A DNA stretch of 64,000 nucleotides, from contig NC_092670.1 in NCBI RefSeq assembly GCF_964355755.1, positions 22,133,201 to 22,197,200 on the forward strand. Reading direction: 5' to 3'. Position 1 is the stretch's first letter, and each line of letters begins with the position of its first letter. The notes beneath the pieces are model-generated. The model was not told the DNA's origin. It worked only from the letters and a program-made list of their open reading frames with translations, and did not search any database. The stretch comes from Antedon mediterranea. Taxonomy: Eukaryota; Echinodermata; Crinoidea; Comatulida; Antedonidae. Below are positions 11,539 through 26,500 of this stretch, piece by piece. Both the position numbers and the translations under genes were made by a program.

Positions 11539-14500
11539 ATGTTGTCACGAAAAGTTGCAATGGAAGTTATCGCCGAGGAGGAGGATAGTACAGTTACTTT
11601 AACTCAAGTTGTGTAAGTATTTGATAAATAGTATTATGCTTTAAAGTGCTAAAACCTTTTGTTTAATCTTCTGAAGAATTTGAGATAAAGCTTGAAATTT
11701 ATTGGAAAGAGAAACAATTTTATTTATCAATACAATTTTGAAGTTCATTTTACAGGACTTGTAAAGAGAAACTCTTGTAAAAAGATTTCTTTTTTGGTCA
11801 ACAAGACCTGTTAGCTTTAACCCAGAGGTAGATACATTTATACCCTAACATTTTAATATATATAATAAATGAGTCTAAATACTGGCAACCTTACCTTTTA
11901 ACTATTATTATTTTAATCAGTATTCCGATAATAGTAATACATACAGTAGCATGACATTTCTATACAAATGGCATTACTGATTTCTAGTGTAAACATAACC
12001 ACATTTTTGGAATACACAAGTTGTAGGCATCATAGCAATGACAGGTTATAAAGCACCTGGCTCCAGTTAGGAAAAGGTGTGTTTGGTGGATAAAGATCTT
12101 GGTTAATAAGGATTATATTTAATCCATAAATAAATGAGATTTAAATGGATAGAGCTTTAGACAAGGACAAAATATAATGTAACAACAAATTACAATAAAT
12201 GAAAAACAAGAATATAATTAATCTATATAAATATTCGGTTTACCAATGGCATAATTCAGTGCAACTCACAAAACAATATAATGATACCATAAAATATGAA
12301 AACAATTAGTACCACCTCGCCTCCCTCAAAACCAAACATTGCCTGTTGTATTTATTCATTTATCGACAATGCTCTCCTAAAAAGTATACTTGTTGCAGTA
12401 TACTAAATTTTATCCTGTTTTGACTTATTTGAAAATGAATAAAAATAGTAATTCTTAGATGGGACTCGAACCCACAACCTTCATATCACTAGCATGGTGT
12501 TCATACTTCTAGACCACAAGTTTGTGTTGATAGCTAGGGTTAGATTTGAGCCCAAGCAAGGAAGCAGCAAATACTACACCGTCACCAGTATGATGACATG
12601 TTTCCTAATATGTTTGTGAAGTAATCTTTGCATTAGAGGGCTAAAGTTCAATAGTTTAAATAATTAAACAATTATCAACTATTATTTAATTAAATATAAC
12701 AACATTTAGGGTCCAAAAACTTGCATAGAAATCTAATAATGTATCTATCAGAATACTGTACTGTTTTAAGTTGTGATGAGGTTTCAAAATGGTATGTTAT
12801 TTGTATCATGGTAGAATGGTTACCAGATGTTTGATGCCTGCTACTGGTCTGTGCCTAGCAGCACTCAACATTAAGTTTTACCACCTGTATTAACAGTCTT
12901 TAATTGGCTGACATTGTTTTTTTCCTGCCAATTACATACAACGGGTGTGGCCTATTTCATCTGTAATGATATCAGTGTTAACAATGGATTTTAAATTAAC
13001 TTGGTATAAAGAGATGTAACAGTATCTACATCCAAGAACAGATTAGCTGGCTTGGTGCTCAAGGTTGAATAAGTGGCAAGGAGGACATTCTTTGGTTCTC
13101 TCTTAGGATAAGTAGGTACATATGCAAGATTAAGGTGGGTAGAGAGCAGTAAAAATAGCATAGCTGGTAAATATAGTAATATATTTAACAATTGAATCCA
13201 ATTGAATTTTTACTTTTGCATACATGTGGCGCTTGTGCAGTAAGTGTAATCAAGACTATGTACAGTATAGTATTTCGTATTGCCTTAGATATACCGTCGT
13301 GGGATATACTATTTACACTAAAACTAAAACTAATTGAATACTTAATTGAAAATCACATTTACAATAGTTGAAATGCAGCTTTAAAAAATACTTTACCTTG
13401 CTCTATGCAGCTTTTAAAAACTTTTTGTAAAGATTAAAGTTGTTCTACTATTTTTTAATATTGCTGCATGGTTTTACCTTTAACTCCATTTTGATTTTAC
13501 CCATGCTAACTGCTAACTTTTTGTAATTAGAAGCAAGACAAACACAAGTAGCTCAAATAAGACGCTACCAGGGTTTGAAAAAAGAAGGTAAGGTCCCTGC
13601 TACCAGTATCGCTGCTACCAGCTGCTGTGCCCTTTGACCCCAAGTAGCTTCTAGCATCTGCTGTGTCCTACCCCAGCGTTCCTGCTACTAGTACCAGCTA
13701 CTATCTCTTCATACCCCCGCTTCCCTGCTGCCAGTTGCTGCCTCCTCTTACCTCCAAGCCCTCTGCTACTGATTAGCTCGTTTCCCAGTGTTCATGCTAC
13801 CACCTGCTATCTCCTCTTACCACAGGTTCCCCTCACAGTCACTGCTTGTATTTCCTACCTTGCTGCTTGTTTTCTCCTGCTACTATACTAGTACTTGCTT
13901 TTCCATCCTCTGCTGCTGTACTATCTTTTCCTATGCTCTACTGTAGCTTCCCCCTACTACTGCTACTCTCTCTCTAGAAATGTCTTGTTGACAACAACAT
14001 TAATAGTAGGTTATTAAAGAATACTAGACAAAGAAATACCAATCTAAGGATATGCCTAATGGTGCAAGAATCCAGTAATATCATTTACCATATGAAATTG
14101 TGGGGTTTTCTCAACCCAGTTAGGCTGTGTTCACACTGATATAGTACGGTGAATTTTAGAATTAGAATGTTATAAAATGCGAACCCAACCTTATAATTTA
14201 AGTTTTGCCGCCCACTAATCTAGTATTCTTATAGTAATTCTGTTTATGTTGTTATTATATTTAGCATGTTTGAGTACAGTACATATTATACTATTCATAG
14301 TCTATTTTATCTTATTTTGTTAGGTTACAATGCTACAATGATAATTCACTTTTGCCATGACCTTACCCAAACTTGGCAAAAAAGAACAAATAAAGAAATA
14401 AATACTCTATCACTTGTTTTATTCAGTAAAGATTTTTTTGTGTGATAACATTTGATTTTTATCTTTAAAGTTTGTTTATTTCAAACAAATTATCGATAAT

Positions 14501-17500
14501 ATAAAATGCTTTCTATAGAAGATTCAAAAGTGCCAAAGTTGTTTTAAAAACCTTGTGAACTGTGTCAAACATGATTTAACGTGAACCTTCCAAAACCATT
14601 GTTGTGAATGCTTTTTGTGTTGTTATTGTCATTCATTCTAAACTCTCTTTACTGCTTGACTTAGTAATTTAATTTTTTTTTACAAAAGATTCCAAAAGTT
14701 CACAGACATCTCAGGTTTGTGTGTTGGGACCTATTTTGCCCCAACATGACTTGTCACTTCCGACATGTCTAAAATTTGGTTTTAAGTTCAAAAGTGTAAT
14801 ACTTTCAAAAGAATTTATTATAATAAAGTTTAATTCGAAAAAACGTCATAAAACTGAGAGTAAACACTATTATTCTAACCCAAATTCCTTTTTTTAAATT
14901 ATACATTGTAGATAGAAGAGAAACATTTTAAATTTAAAAAATTAAATAAGTATTGCTAGGTTTGCATTGGGAGAATAAATGCTTTTTAAAGAGACATCTT
15001 ACCCAACAAAGTACTCCTTATAGAGAGGATACAGTTAGCAAATTTATATTTAATTTATATATTATTATAGACTTCAAAATGTCCTTTCATTAATGAACTA
15101 ATTGCACCTTTTTATTTGTGTGGTTTGTATTCATATCTAGAATATTAAATCAAAATTTGTTTTTTTTTTATCACATTTTAGGTGTTTGTATGGCATGTTT
15201 TAATGCATGCTATGATCTAATATTTTGTTAATGATAAACAGTAAACTATATTCTTTAACAAAATATGATTATAATTGCTAAATATTTGAAAATACTATCT
15301 CTAAGCAGGTAACTGAGTGGTGCATAATGAGCTGACACAGGTCAAAGTTCATAATGCACTGACTGACAAATTCATATGAAATATACACACAACGCTTGTT
15401 TAATTTTGATTAATTTCTTTTTGTTCTGAAATGTATACATTTATTTGTAAATTTTAATATTTCTTATATAATTTGTGGTTCTTGATTTTTATAGTCGGAT
15501 TCAAAGCTACGCAACTAACTTCTTCGGCGTGGGTGATGATTTTCAAGAAGACAGCAAACGTTGGCAGCGACGGCGTTCACGTCACTTGAGTCGGCGTCAC
15601 GGAGGGTTAAAGAAAGACGTGGAGGAGCGAATGGAGGAGGCGGAATTGGAGTCAATTATGGGTGTGGCATCTCTTCCTCATGTAGTTGATCCTTTTGGTA
15701 TGCTTAGCATGTGTTATGTTTAACATTTTTATAACAAATCCACCTTAATATATCAAACTGAAGTTTACTCTATTGACTACAGTCTTTATGTGGTAATTTT
15801 AGTTAAGATACTCTGTATATCCTCTGTATTTCTTCTTTAGAATTACTGCAGTAATTTTACCAATGGTCTTATGCTGTGATTTTGGTAACGTTACTGCACT
15901 AATTTTTCTGTATTAACTACAGTCTTTCAGTGAAGATAATATACAGTATATATCTTCTGGGATTCTTTCTGTATCATTGCAGTAATTTTGCAGTGGTATC
16001 TGCAGTCCTTATGCAGTGATTTTGGTAACGTTACTGCAGTATTTGCTGTAATTCTACTTCTAATTTCTTATGAAAGTTACTTCCCCAACTACAGTATTTA
16101 TCATCTTTATATTCAAGTTGGTTGTGATAGTTTAGGATTCAAAATACATACATTGTATAATATTATCAAAGCTACTGTAGTGTACTGGATGGAGTGTAGT
16201 AGAAACTGTTGACTTGAATTAAAGAAAGAGCCCATGAACTTTGAAAAGTCTCTAACTCGGTAAACAACATTTCAGACTGATTTGGTAAAGAAAAGAGTTC
16301 CTTTAAAATATTCAGATTAGTATTAAAAAAATGCTATCTACACAGCTTTTAAATTATATAACTGTAGGCCTTTTTCGTTGTCCTGACATTTATCATTTCT
16401 TATCCTACAAATCATCTTTCTTTTGTCACTTTCCCCTCATACCATTATTTTTTTTTGGTTTAAAAATAACTGTTAATCAATATTCTATTTTCCAGTAGGA
16501 GGTTTATTGGTATTTTATAGCTGTTTGGTTGTTTTCAATGCCATAGTACAGTGACCGTATTTGAATGGTATTGTTCTTCATTTTAGCCTCAAGGCTATTC
16601 ATTTTGTGAAGGAAGATTTTATAAATGAGCTTCAATTTTATTCAGTTTTTACTGAATCTGATACACTTGGAGAATGAAGAAATAAGATAATTTCAATAGA
16701 GTTTGAAATATCTTAATTTCTGTTGATGGTAATTTATGTGAATTATATCAGTCTGTTGCAAAACAAGGGATACTTATTATCAGAGCTCAATAGTGGTGGA
16801 TCCATGGAGGTGTGATACTAATTGGCCCACATTTCCCCTTTTGAAATGAAGATGTCGTCTAAGCTGATTTCCTACCCCAACCCAATATCCTGGATTCCTC
16901 TACTCACGAATGTAGCATGCTTTGGTTTGTTGTGCAAGTTGGCTTTGTTTCTGCATTTGATTTTTATCAACAGTAGAACCCGTTCTTTGGGGCACCCCTA
17001 TTTTAAGGGGACACGTTGTTCGGTCCCAAATGGGTCCGGTTCTACTGTTTTTTGCATCTTTGAATGATTTAAGGTTTTTAATCTGATGATGGAGTGGGAA
17101 CATTGCATGATGCATGTCGGTAACATCTGACACATACATCTTTTGATAAAACTACAGTTAAAAGTATCACTACTTTTTGTGTAGTAGTACAATATAAATA
17201 ATATGATCACAGCTACAGTACTATATCTATAAGTATTTTAATATAATTATTTTTGCCTTTTTGTAAAGCAAAATCCCATTATTGACCAGTTAAAAATAGA
17301 ATTTTAGCAACCAATAATGTTTGCTACTCTACTGTGTATTTCCTAAACATTAGGACAAACTAAATGGATATGCACACATGTACAATTATTGCTATTTTAA
17401 ATTGAAAGCAAAATGTGGCCTAAAGTCTTCCTATCACGCTAATAGCAAATGTTTCCATGACTTGCATCATACACAGTGTTGGCAGTTCCTACGTAAATGT

Positions 17501-20500
17501 ATGGAAAATGTTCTTTTGTGAACCATGGAATTAGCACTGGAATGCAGAGCTATGCCTATAGTAGTAGCGTTAACTCCTAAGTGAAACAGGTAGGATAAAC
17601 TTCCTTGCTTAACACAACATGTGTTACATCAATCTTAGGTGAATAAGACAGTATCACATAAGCATTGACATTAACACCACTAAACGGGTCAGTTCATGCG
17701 TTGAAAACAATTTAATTAAAGGAAATTTGTGGATAGGTATAGAGGATGCCTATGAGGGCACATAGTGTCATGTGTATCTAACACTACAGTGTACTGCATT
17801 TAAATAAAGCAGTTTTGTGGAACAGTAAGGGTATGTGACGTTGTACAGTTGAGGTGCGTAGTGTGTAGTATTTTAAGTCGTCCATGGGTAGGAAGTTGGA
17901 TAGTTAGAGAGCATGCCTATGAGAGCACATAGTGTGATAGAATGTGATTACAGCACTACTGTACTTTGTTTGTAGACCAGTTTTGTGGAACAGTATTGAG
18001 TATAAATACTAGTAGTGTGAGACATTGTTGGTATGTAGTGTGTAGCATTTATAAGTCTCTGGTTAGGTAGTTGGAAATTTGTAAATAGGTAGGTATATGC
18101 CTATTTGTACACACACACCATATTCATACAAAATTGTTCAAACCAGCATTGGTATGTAAATTAACCTAATTATTAATGAAATATGCATTTTTAATAACAA
18201 AATAATATTTTGCTTGTTGCATTAATTACTCTAATTGAGTAAATGTGCATGATTGTAAGATAAAATACACATTTTGATAATGTTTAATTAGAAATCAATT
18301 TATAACATTAAACATGTGGACATACAATTTGAAAATTACATAAAAATTAAAAAATTAAACATTGCAAATACATGCTTAAGATGTTTACAAAATAAAATTG
18401 CTAGGAAGATCTGTTTTATTAAACATAATTTGATATATGAATTAACATAATTTGATATATCAACTGACTTCATAGCAGTGTCCTACAAAGGTACATGTGT
18501 TAACTATTAAAATCATGACATTCATAGACTTAAAACAAAAACTGTCTGCTTTCAAATATTAATCATCACACACATGAACTCAATGCATAGTAATTATAAC
18601 CAACTTTGTCGCTTGAAAGTATCCTTTGGCCGTTTGTCAACATTTTCTGTTTTTACGGAAGTGTTAATAACCAACACAGCACCTTTTGAGAACATAAGTT
18701 TTGCTAGCCTGCTTAAAATAAAACTTTTATGCCTCAGCTGCAAGGAAGAAAGGCAAGGGTCCTGTGAGATATCAGGCTGTGAAAAAATGGAACGAAGTAA
18801 AGCATAAAGGTGAGATAGGCCTAAAAATGTTTGCATGAGTTTCCTACAGGTTTGGAGGTTGTTTTATATTCCTGAGGATTTGTGGTTGTTGTTCAGCTAG
18901 TTTTAAAAATTGTATTCTTAAGATTGTAAGCAATGTATAATTACAAATAATGTAATAAAACTTGGAGATTTAATAAATAAGTCCGAAACAAATTAGGGCA
19001 TTAAAATAGTGCAGAGAGATACAAGATTTAAAGGCTTCTGTGTTACAAGAGGTCAATGAACTGTCAATGTGTTTCGCCTCACTGGCTGCTACAAATTTGG
19101 GCTCAGAAATCGTGGCATATAAATCTATACTTGTGTATTGTTGTGAGTGAGTTTATTACTTTTTACTTAGTGATGAAGGTATTACTGTCTCTTATATAAA
19201 GTCTGACAAGGTAGTGAAGTCTTTATCCTATTGCTACTACAGTACATTTAAAATGCCTTGAATATAGTGTCATAAATCTGTTTTGATGATGTTTTTTCTA
19301 TTTATTCCATATTGTTTATGAAATACATTGTAGAATTTACACTCTGTGTTTTAATTATTTTCATTCATTAGTTTTAATTATTCATTTATTTTTGTTCATT
19401 ACTTGATTTTGAATCTATTTTTTCCATCTATCTATTTCTACTTTTCCTTATTTTGTAATCATTTATATTTAATAACAATTGTTTTTAAGTATCCCCTGTT
19501 TTTCACTTGTTACTTTGTCAAAATTTAGCATTATTGATGAGTTGCATGTCATGTTATCTTTGCAGCCAAGCCCAGGCCAAAAGGCGACGAGGTAGATGGA
19601 GCAAGACGAGCCTATCAGAGCAGCCAGGCCCATTCTGTAGCAACCACAACCGCCACATCAAGTACCTACAAAAGGGCTTTATCACGTCAGTTATCAAGGC
19701 AGAGGAGTAAACGACAATCTGTGGCCAAGATGGGATGGGATGCACTCAAGTCCACTATTGGAGTAAGTCTAATCTATAAATATTAAGTCTATGATTGCAG
19801 TAAATTTCCCGAGTGAAGTTTGCTCTTGTTGGAATAGTAAATAGTTCATACAATAATTATGCAAAATGCTTTCTTTATGTCTTATCGTTAAAAAGGCTTC
19901 AATTTCAACTCCTGTACGATTTTATTCTAATCTAAAAATTAAATTCCATTAAGACGAAGAAGTAGGGTTTAACAACTTATTATTCTAAAAACTATACAAC
20001 AATTTAGTTATAATCATAATTGTTTGTTTTCTTAATTTCAGCGTCCTCAACCAAAGATGAGTAGATCACATGACACACTAGTGCACCAACGACCACCTAT
20101 GATTCATAGTCGTAGTTTTGCCCCTGCAAACACAATGATGGATGAGATTGACGATTCCGATATCGATATGTCATTCTTCTCTCCAACATTTGTAAGTATA
20201 TAACATGGCATAACATCCCTTATCCCTCCAAGACAGCTAATCTGTATTGGTAAATGATATTTTATATTGGTGTCTTTTCTCTAACAGTTTTAACAGAACT
20301 TTGTTTACCCACAGTAATAATTAAACACTTCCAATGATAGAAAATGTTTGGTTTTGTACTAATTTGACTTTATATTTTAAACAGGAAAGAAAGTATAAAT
20401 GTTTATTGACATAACAATCATATTCAATAACATCTTTCATTCATAATTATGATAACATTTCTTTTCTTTAAATATAGAATTACAACAGAGGACAGCCTAT

Positions 20501-23500
20501 CCTTATTATAATTATATACATATATACTATCAAATTTTAACAAATATATTTTAAACAAATAAAACAATATGTGAATTAGTATGGAACATTATCTAATGTA
20601 TGTTTCAATGTTCATATTTAGTTTATAGTCTTTTTACAAAAAAAGAGCATTGAAAAATATGAAATAAAACTTATGTAAAGGTATTGTATTAAAAAATGAA
20701 TAAAAATGCACGCTAAGAATATTGAATTGGGAAACGATTTGTGAATGCGTAATGGATGATTCTCCTGTTGTCTCAATTAATAAAACCTTTTACGTTTTCA
20801 ATTCCTTATTGACCTCTTGTTAACCTTTCCAGCTCGTTCTCCGCTTTTTTTTATTAATTACTTCAAGACATAATCCTATTCTATGAGGATGAGATGTTTT
20901 ATTTATTATTTGTTCTAATTATAACTAATAATTTATGGTAATGACTGGTCAAAATCATATACTGTACAGTATAGACAATTTACCAGCCAGACCTGTTAGT
21001 GGTGATGATAAATAAGAAGTCAAGAATATAATTATAATTTTAATTCATGTATAATAATTAATTATAACAATATTGAGGTTAGAATTATAGTAATATCAAT
21101 GGTTATTTTTATATTTGTTTAAATATAAAGCAGTCTTTAAAAGAAGTAATATATATAATTTTTAGGTAAATAAAATTTATAATTCTTGCTAGATGTTAAC
21201 AATTGTTAAAATAGAAAAAATAGAGTTTACAATAAAAATTTAAGACTGAAAACTAAAACATACTGCACTCCCCTATACTCTTTAAAGTATTTTATTTATA
21301 CTTCACACACCACGCAAATCAAACTACCCACAATGCACTGCTTTATCTCTACTCAATCTTTTTTTCATTCATTTTATTTCTCCTCTGCATGTTTCACTTT
21401 CCATCCATTCACCATTCACTCGTTGCAGATATCCCCAATGTCTGATGATAGATACGATGATGAGGTGTTCTTTGACTTTTCACCAAAGGCTGATCGTCGT
21501 AAAATGCCGCTGCCATCAAGGCCCTCACAGTCACCTCTTCAGCAGTCAAGAGACCTGTCAACCAGCTTGTCAAATCTTCCAGGCTTAGAAACACTGACAA
21601 ACCAGGGTAAATTATACATTAAAATAAAGCTATGATTTGCTTAGAAGCTAGCATTATTATCAATATAAAAGAAGGTGCATTCTTACTGTTCCCAATCCAG
21701 ATCATCCTGTTGATTGGCAATTAAAGAAACAGATGTAAAATCAATAATGTTAGCTTTGCTGTTCCAGCTAATAATAATAATAATACAAATTTCTAAAGGG
21801 CACTTTACACAGACGAGCGTTAACAGTAATAAAAAATATAGAATGTATGTTATTCCATATGACCATTTACACACATCGCGGAGCAGACAGGCTGTTTCCC
21901 TCAGGATAGATACGGATTCTATGTGGGACAAGTAACGCAGTTTTCCGCTTACTGTTACCGCTCGTCTATTGGCCTTAAAGGTTAGTCCCCGATCTGGATT
22001 TATACAATCCATTAGTTTCGCATACATGGATGGTATAAGAATACGCTTTCATGTAACTCAACACACTGCAACAATATGACACATACCTATGTCTGATTAG
22101 GGGCATATATGATTGGCCGATGTGATAAAGCCATATTTCATGGTCATGTTCGAGCTGTGATAACATTAGAATTGAATTTCTAGTGAATTATATAACCTCT
22201 TTGTTGAATACTTACACAATTTCTTTTAATTAGCTGGTAAGCTTAAAGATGCAGTCAAGAAGGTTGGCAAAAAGGGAAAACAAAAATTGAAGAAGGATTC
22301 TGGATCCCGGGAACAAATGGAAGACGAACCACTGATGGACAACAGGATGGCACCAAGTCCAGGAGCAGGAGATAAAATGGACAAGTCGAAAGCTGCTGCA
22401 TTTAGTAAAATGATGTAATTGTCAAATTTTATCGAGTAAATTTCATGTGCCTATCCACAAAAATAAATGTTGATGTACTCTATTATTGCCTTTTTAGTAC
22501 TTTTTTATCTAAGTTGCAAAACTCTACAGAATTGAATATAGGCACAGCCATGTGTTTAATTTATTATTTTATATCAACACAGTTGACCATGCATTGATTG
22601 CCCTATTTAAGATTTATACCCAAAATCATGTTTTATTTTCTAGGCCTACAAGTATAGGATGGCGTAAACCAAGGCAGGAACGATTTGATCCCCCACTTTA
22701 CAAAAGTCCTCCACCAGAAGTCGAAATGGATCTTACAGATTCGGCAAGACCTCAAAAGGATATGCCAGGAAGGCGGAATAAAATTGCAGAGAAGGTGATG
22801 GCGGCTGCGTTTAATCACTCGGAACGACGTCAGATTGGTAAAGGTTTGGTGGGACGTGTGTTAAATAGAAGTTATCGAAAACAGAGGATAGATAGTGAGG
22901 TGAAACAACAACTAGAAAGTATTGAAGACCATAGGTAAGCTGATGGTCATTTCAAGATTGGGATGAAAGTAGGAGAGTTAATTATAGAGAAGGGTTAATA
23001 AAGGTTAAGAAGGGTGGCTAATGATAACACAGTAAAATAAATCTTCTTTATGCGCTTAAAAACACAACCATGGTCAAAGAAATGAAAGCTACAACAAAAA
23101 CATGGATAAGAAATTTGAGCCAAGATTTAAATTGTTCGATAGAGAGGATTTAACTAAAAGTATTTTTTTTTAACCTCTTATTGCCATCTTATAAGTTGAT
23201 GTCATCTGTTTTTTCTTGTTTTTTTTTCATGGAAATAAAAGTGAATTAAAACGATTGATGCACAATCATCGGATGCTCCTCGTTACCATTGGTTCTGCCT
23301 TTAATGCGACAATTTTTAGTAATGTAAACATGTTATTTACTGTACATTGTTTTTTATGGTTTTTAGTATTGTAAATATATGTTTGATTACTAAATGCTGT
23401 ACATTCTTTTTTGCAGGCCTTATTTTACATATTGGTTAACAACAGTACATGTGGTCATATTAATAATATCCCTCGTCTTCTATGGCTTTGCACCAATAGG

Positions 23501-26500
23501 ATTTACATATACTCAAAGAAGAGACTTAGTAAGTGTTTTTATGTTGTTAATTAGTTTTATTTATTTTTTATATATTGAAATATTTTATTTATACTGGGGA
23601 ACCTCTTCAGTCAAATACCAGTCTTCCAGAGGGCCCAATTATACTGTGATGTACTGCTAATACACCAGGGTAACTTCCTACTCCTCTCAAAGATGTACTA
23701 GGTTCTTTAAAGTGTGCAAAAGCCAGATGTGTACACTGGACCTAAGGTTTATAGTCCTTATCTGAGAAGACTCATTCTACCACCAAAATCATGGAGCGGG
23801 TGAGCCTCGAACATTTGCCTACGCAATTTCGGTTCCACTGTCTTACTCCCTCTCACCAAGGTCCCACCAAGATTGTGGTTAAAACCCACACTTTCGTAAC
23901 ACTCTACTATTGTCTAGGCATGCCCTATTATCATTTTTATTTACATCTTTCCACTGCTCAGCTGAAATTTTGTTGTTTTCATTTCTGTTGCAGGTTTTAC
24001 AGGCAAATTTAGTTGTAGAAACTGTTGGGTATATGGAACCAGACAATTTTTGGATTGGTCCAAGGCCGGTAAGTCCTTCAATATATATATATATATGTTG
24101 TGCACGATTTGTACAATTAGAAATTGCACAAAGCTTTCCTTACACAGTCAAATATCTTGCTCATATTGCGCAGCGATATTTGAAGCTGCTATTCATGCAT
24201 AATATAAACTGTATAATTGTATATAATTGTGACTGCATTGTACATACTTGTTATTTACAGGCTGATCTTATTCACCTTGGAGCTAAGTATTCACCATGTA
24301 TGCATAGAGACGAGCAAGTCTATGTCAGGTTAGCAGATATACGAAGAGAAGAAAATGATACCGGATGCTGTATCCGTACGGATAACGCTGGATGTGTCCA
24401 AACTGTTAGTTCTATGTGTTCAGTGGGTAACATCTTATTTTTTCAACAATAAAATATATAAACAATTTTAAACAGTAAGTCTTTGAAATTAAATGAATGA
24501 AATGATTTTCTTCCAGTGCACAATGTTTAAAATTATGCTGTCAGATATTAAGCTGCCATGTGTTTATAAAGATTGTCTTTATACTCTACTTATACTATAC
24601 TTAATTTATCTAGACTAGCTTTGCAACTTTTGCCAAATGGTCAATTAACAGTGGTCCAAACAATCTTAGAAGATCAGGTCCAGTATGTGGTCAAGACCAT
24701 CGGTTAGTAGCATTGTATTATTTATATTTATTTGCATGCCACATTTATATATTAATAATGTTTTTGAACAGATAGGGTCGCCCTGTTCACATCACTTCGA
24801 CTCTATGTGTTTGATTCAAACATCTTGTTAGATTTAGTATTGTCCTAAAGTGGGTGTCCTCACTCAGGACTCTGGAATTCAAAGAACTAGGATGGAACCT
24901 ATGTATAATATTACCTTAAAAGCTTATTTCTATAGTTCGTAGATAAATTACTTCGAGATCATGTGACATCACTTGTTACACAGCAAACGGCCTAAGCATT
25001 GAATGAATTTTCAATGTTGGATCTCTATGTTAACAAGCATTGTACTTCATTTGTTTCTTAATACTATCCTTATATGTTTCGTTGTGTTTAGGACATGTAA
25101 AGTGCCTGCATCTGTAAAGCCTAATGAATGGCCCGATGACATCACAAAGTGGCCTGTGAGTAAATCCGTATTTTACATTTTAATGTTCAACCTGTCCCTG
25201 CTGCTATAACTACATTTGATTGATTGTTTATACAATAATACATTGTGTGCCTTCTCTTATACTCCTTTCACACCAAAAGCATTGACGCCCCGGTGTTTTG
25301 GTGTGAAAGGTAAAATCAAGCAACTCCGGAGTTCATAAAGTGGGGTTAAACAGCTGAACGTTATCCGGAGGGCAAACTGAATGTTTTGAATGGTCATGAA
25401 TTCTGGGGTGTCTCCGGAGATCACTCCATGGTTTTGGTGTGAAAGAGGTATTATACTAGAAGTAAATGTTGGTTTTGGTGTGAAAGGGGTATTATACTAG
25501 AAGTAAATGTTGGTTTTGGTGTGAAAGAGGTATTATACTAGAAGTAAATGTTGGTTTTGGTGTGAAAGAGGTATTATACTAGAAGTAAATGTTGGTTTTG
25601 GTGTGAAAGAGGTATTATACTAGAAGTAAATGTTGGTTTTGGTGTGAAAGAGGTATTATACTAGAAGTAAATGTATACAATAGCTAACCCCTATTGAGAT
25701 GATAACTCCAGTATTCAACAAAGTGTCCTCTTGATAGGCGTTCACCACTTGTGTAAAACATATAGTATTGCACTTATTGATGTTCCTTTTACTGGAAATT
25801 CCCTTTCATGGGGTGTTTCCATTACTATCCGTGTCCCAAATGAGAGGTTATACTGCAGTTATAACTGTTTCATGATTAGTACCTCAGGTGTTAAAACATA
25901 AACAGTTTTCCCCTCTGTTCACTTCACTGGAAAATGCCCTTTCATGGGGTGTTTTCTTAATAAGGGTGTTCCAAATTAGAGGTTATACTTTAGTTATAAC
26001 TGTTTTGTGAGTACTGAACCTCAGGTGCTTGGCTCTGAATTTGTTGGTTTCTTGGTTTTCTAGATTTGTAAAGAGTCGTTTGAAGACAGTGAATACCCAC
26101 ATACAACTTGTGACTTGACAGGTAGGCCATGTTGTATAGGCATCGATGGAACCTGTAAAATAGTTAGTCAAGAATATTGTGATTTTGTCAAAGGATACTT
26201 CCATCCAGAGGCCACATTATGTTCACAGGTAAACTTTATATTTCATTTTTGAAAATCTGTAAAATTAAGTAAGAAATTGTAGTTTAGTTTTCTTTCGTTC
26301 TGGTTTAATAGTAGTATGCCTCTGTCTACACTATCAAACTATTTTGACCAAAAAAGTGTGATGTGCCCAAATATGGTGGTGATATGACATCATCATGTCC
26401 ATATATGGGGACATCCCATTTTTTGTCACATAAAGTTTGATAGTGTAGACAAGGTTTTAGTTAAAGATACTTTTTCTCTTTGCCTTTATAATTTATTTCT

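Larger units (their letters stand above)
11613..15494. other. iRhom intron 1 (3.9 kb)
   Basis: It contains a tRNA-derived SINE (12448-12610), a CT-rich degenerate repeat (13590-13970) and an A-rich tail typical of a retroposed sequence near 14375-14405. No exon is needed between the flanking coding exons because their phases join directly. Confidence 0.6.

Noticed and set aside
11539-11612. Continuation of the kinase fragment (KVAMEVI resembling a VAxK strand)
   Set aside because: The phase does not match the donor at 64, the invariant Lys is Glu, and the exon joins perfectly in phase to iRhom exon 2.
23910-24452. Single 180-codon gene on the + strand
   Set aside because: It is read-through of two iRhom exons (23994-24068 and 24261-24422) and the intron between them; splice sites and homology support the exons.
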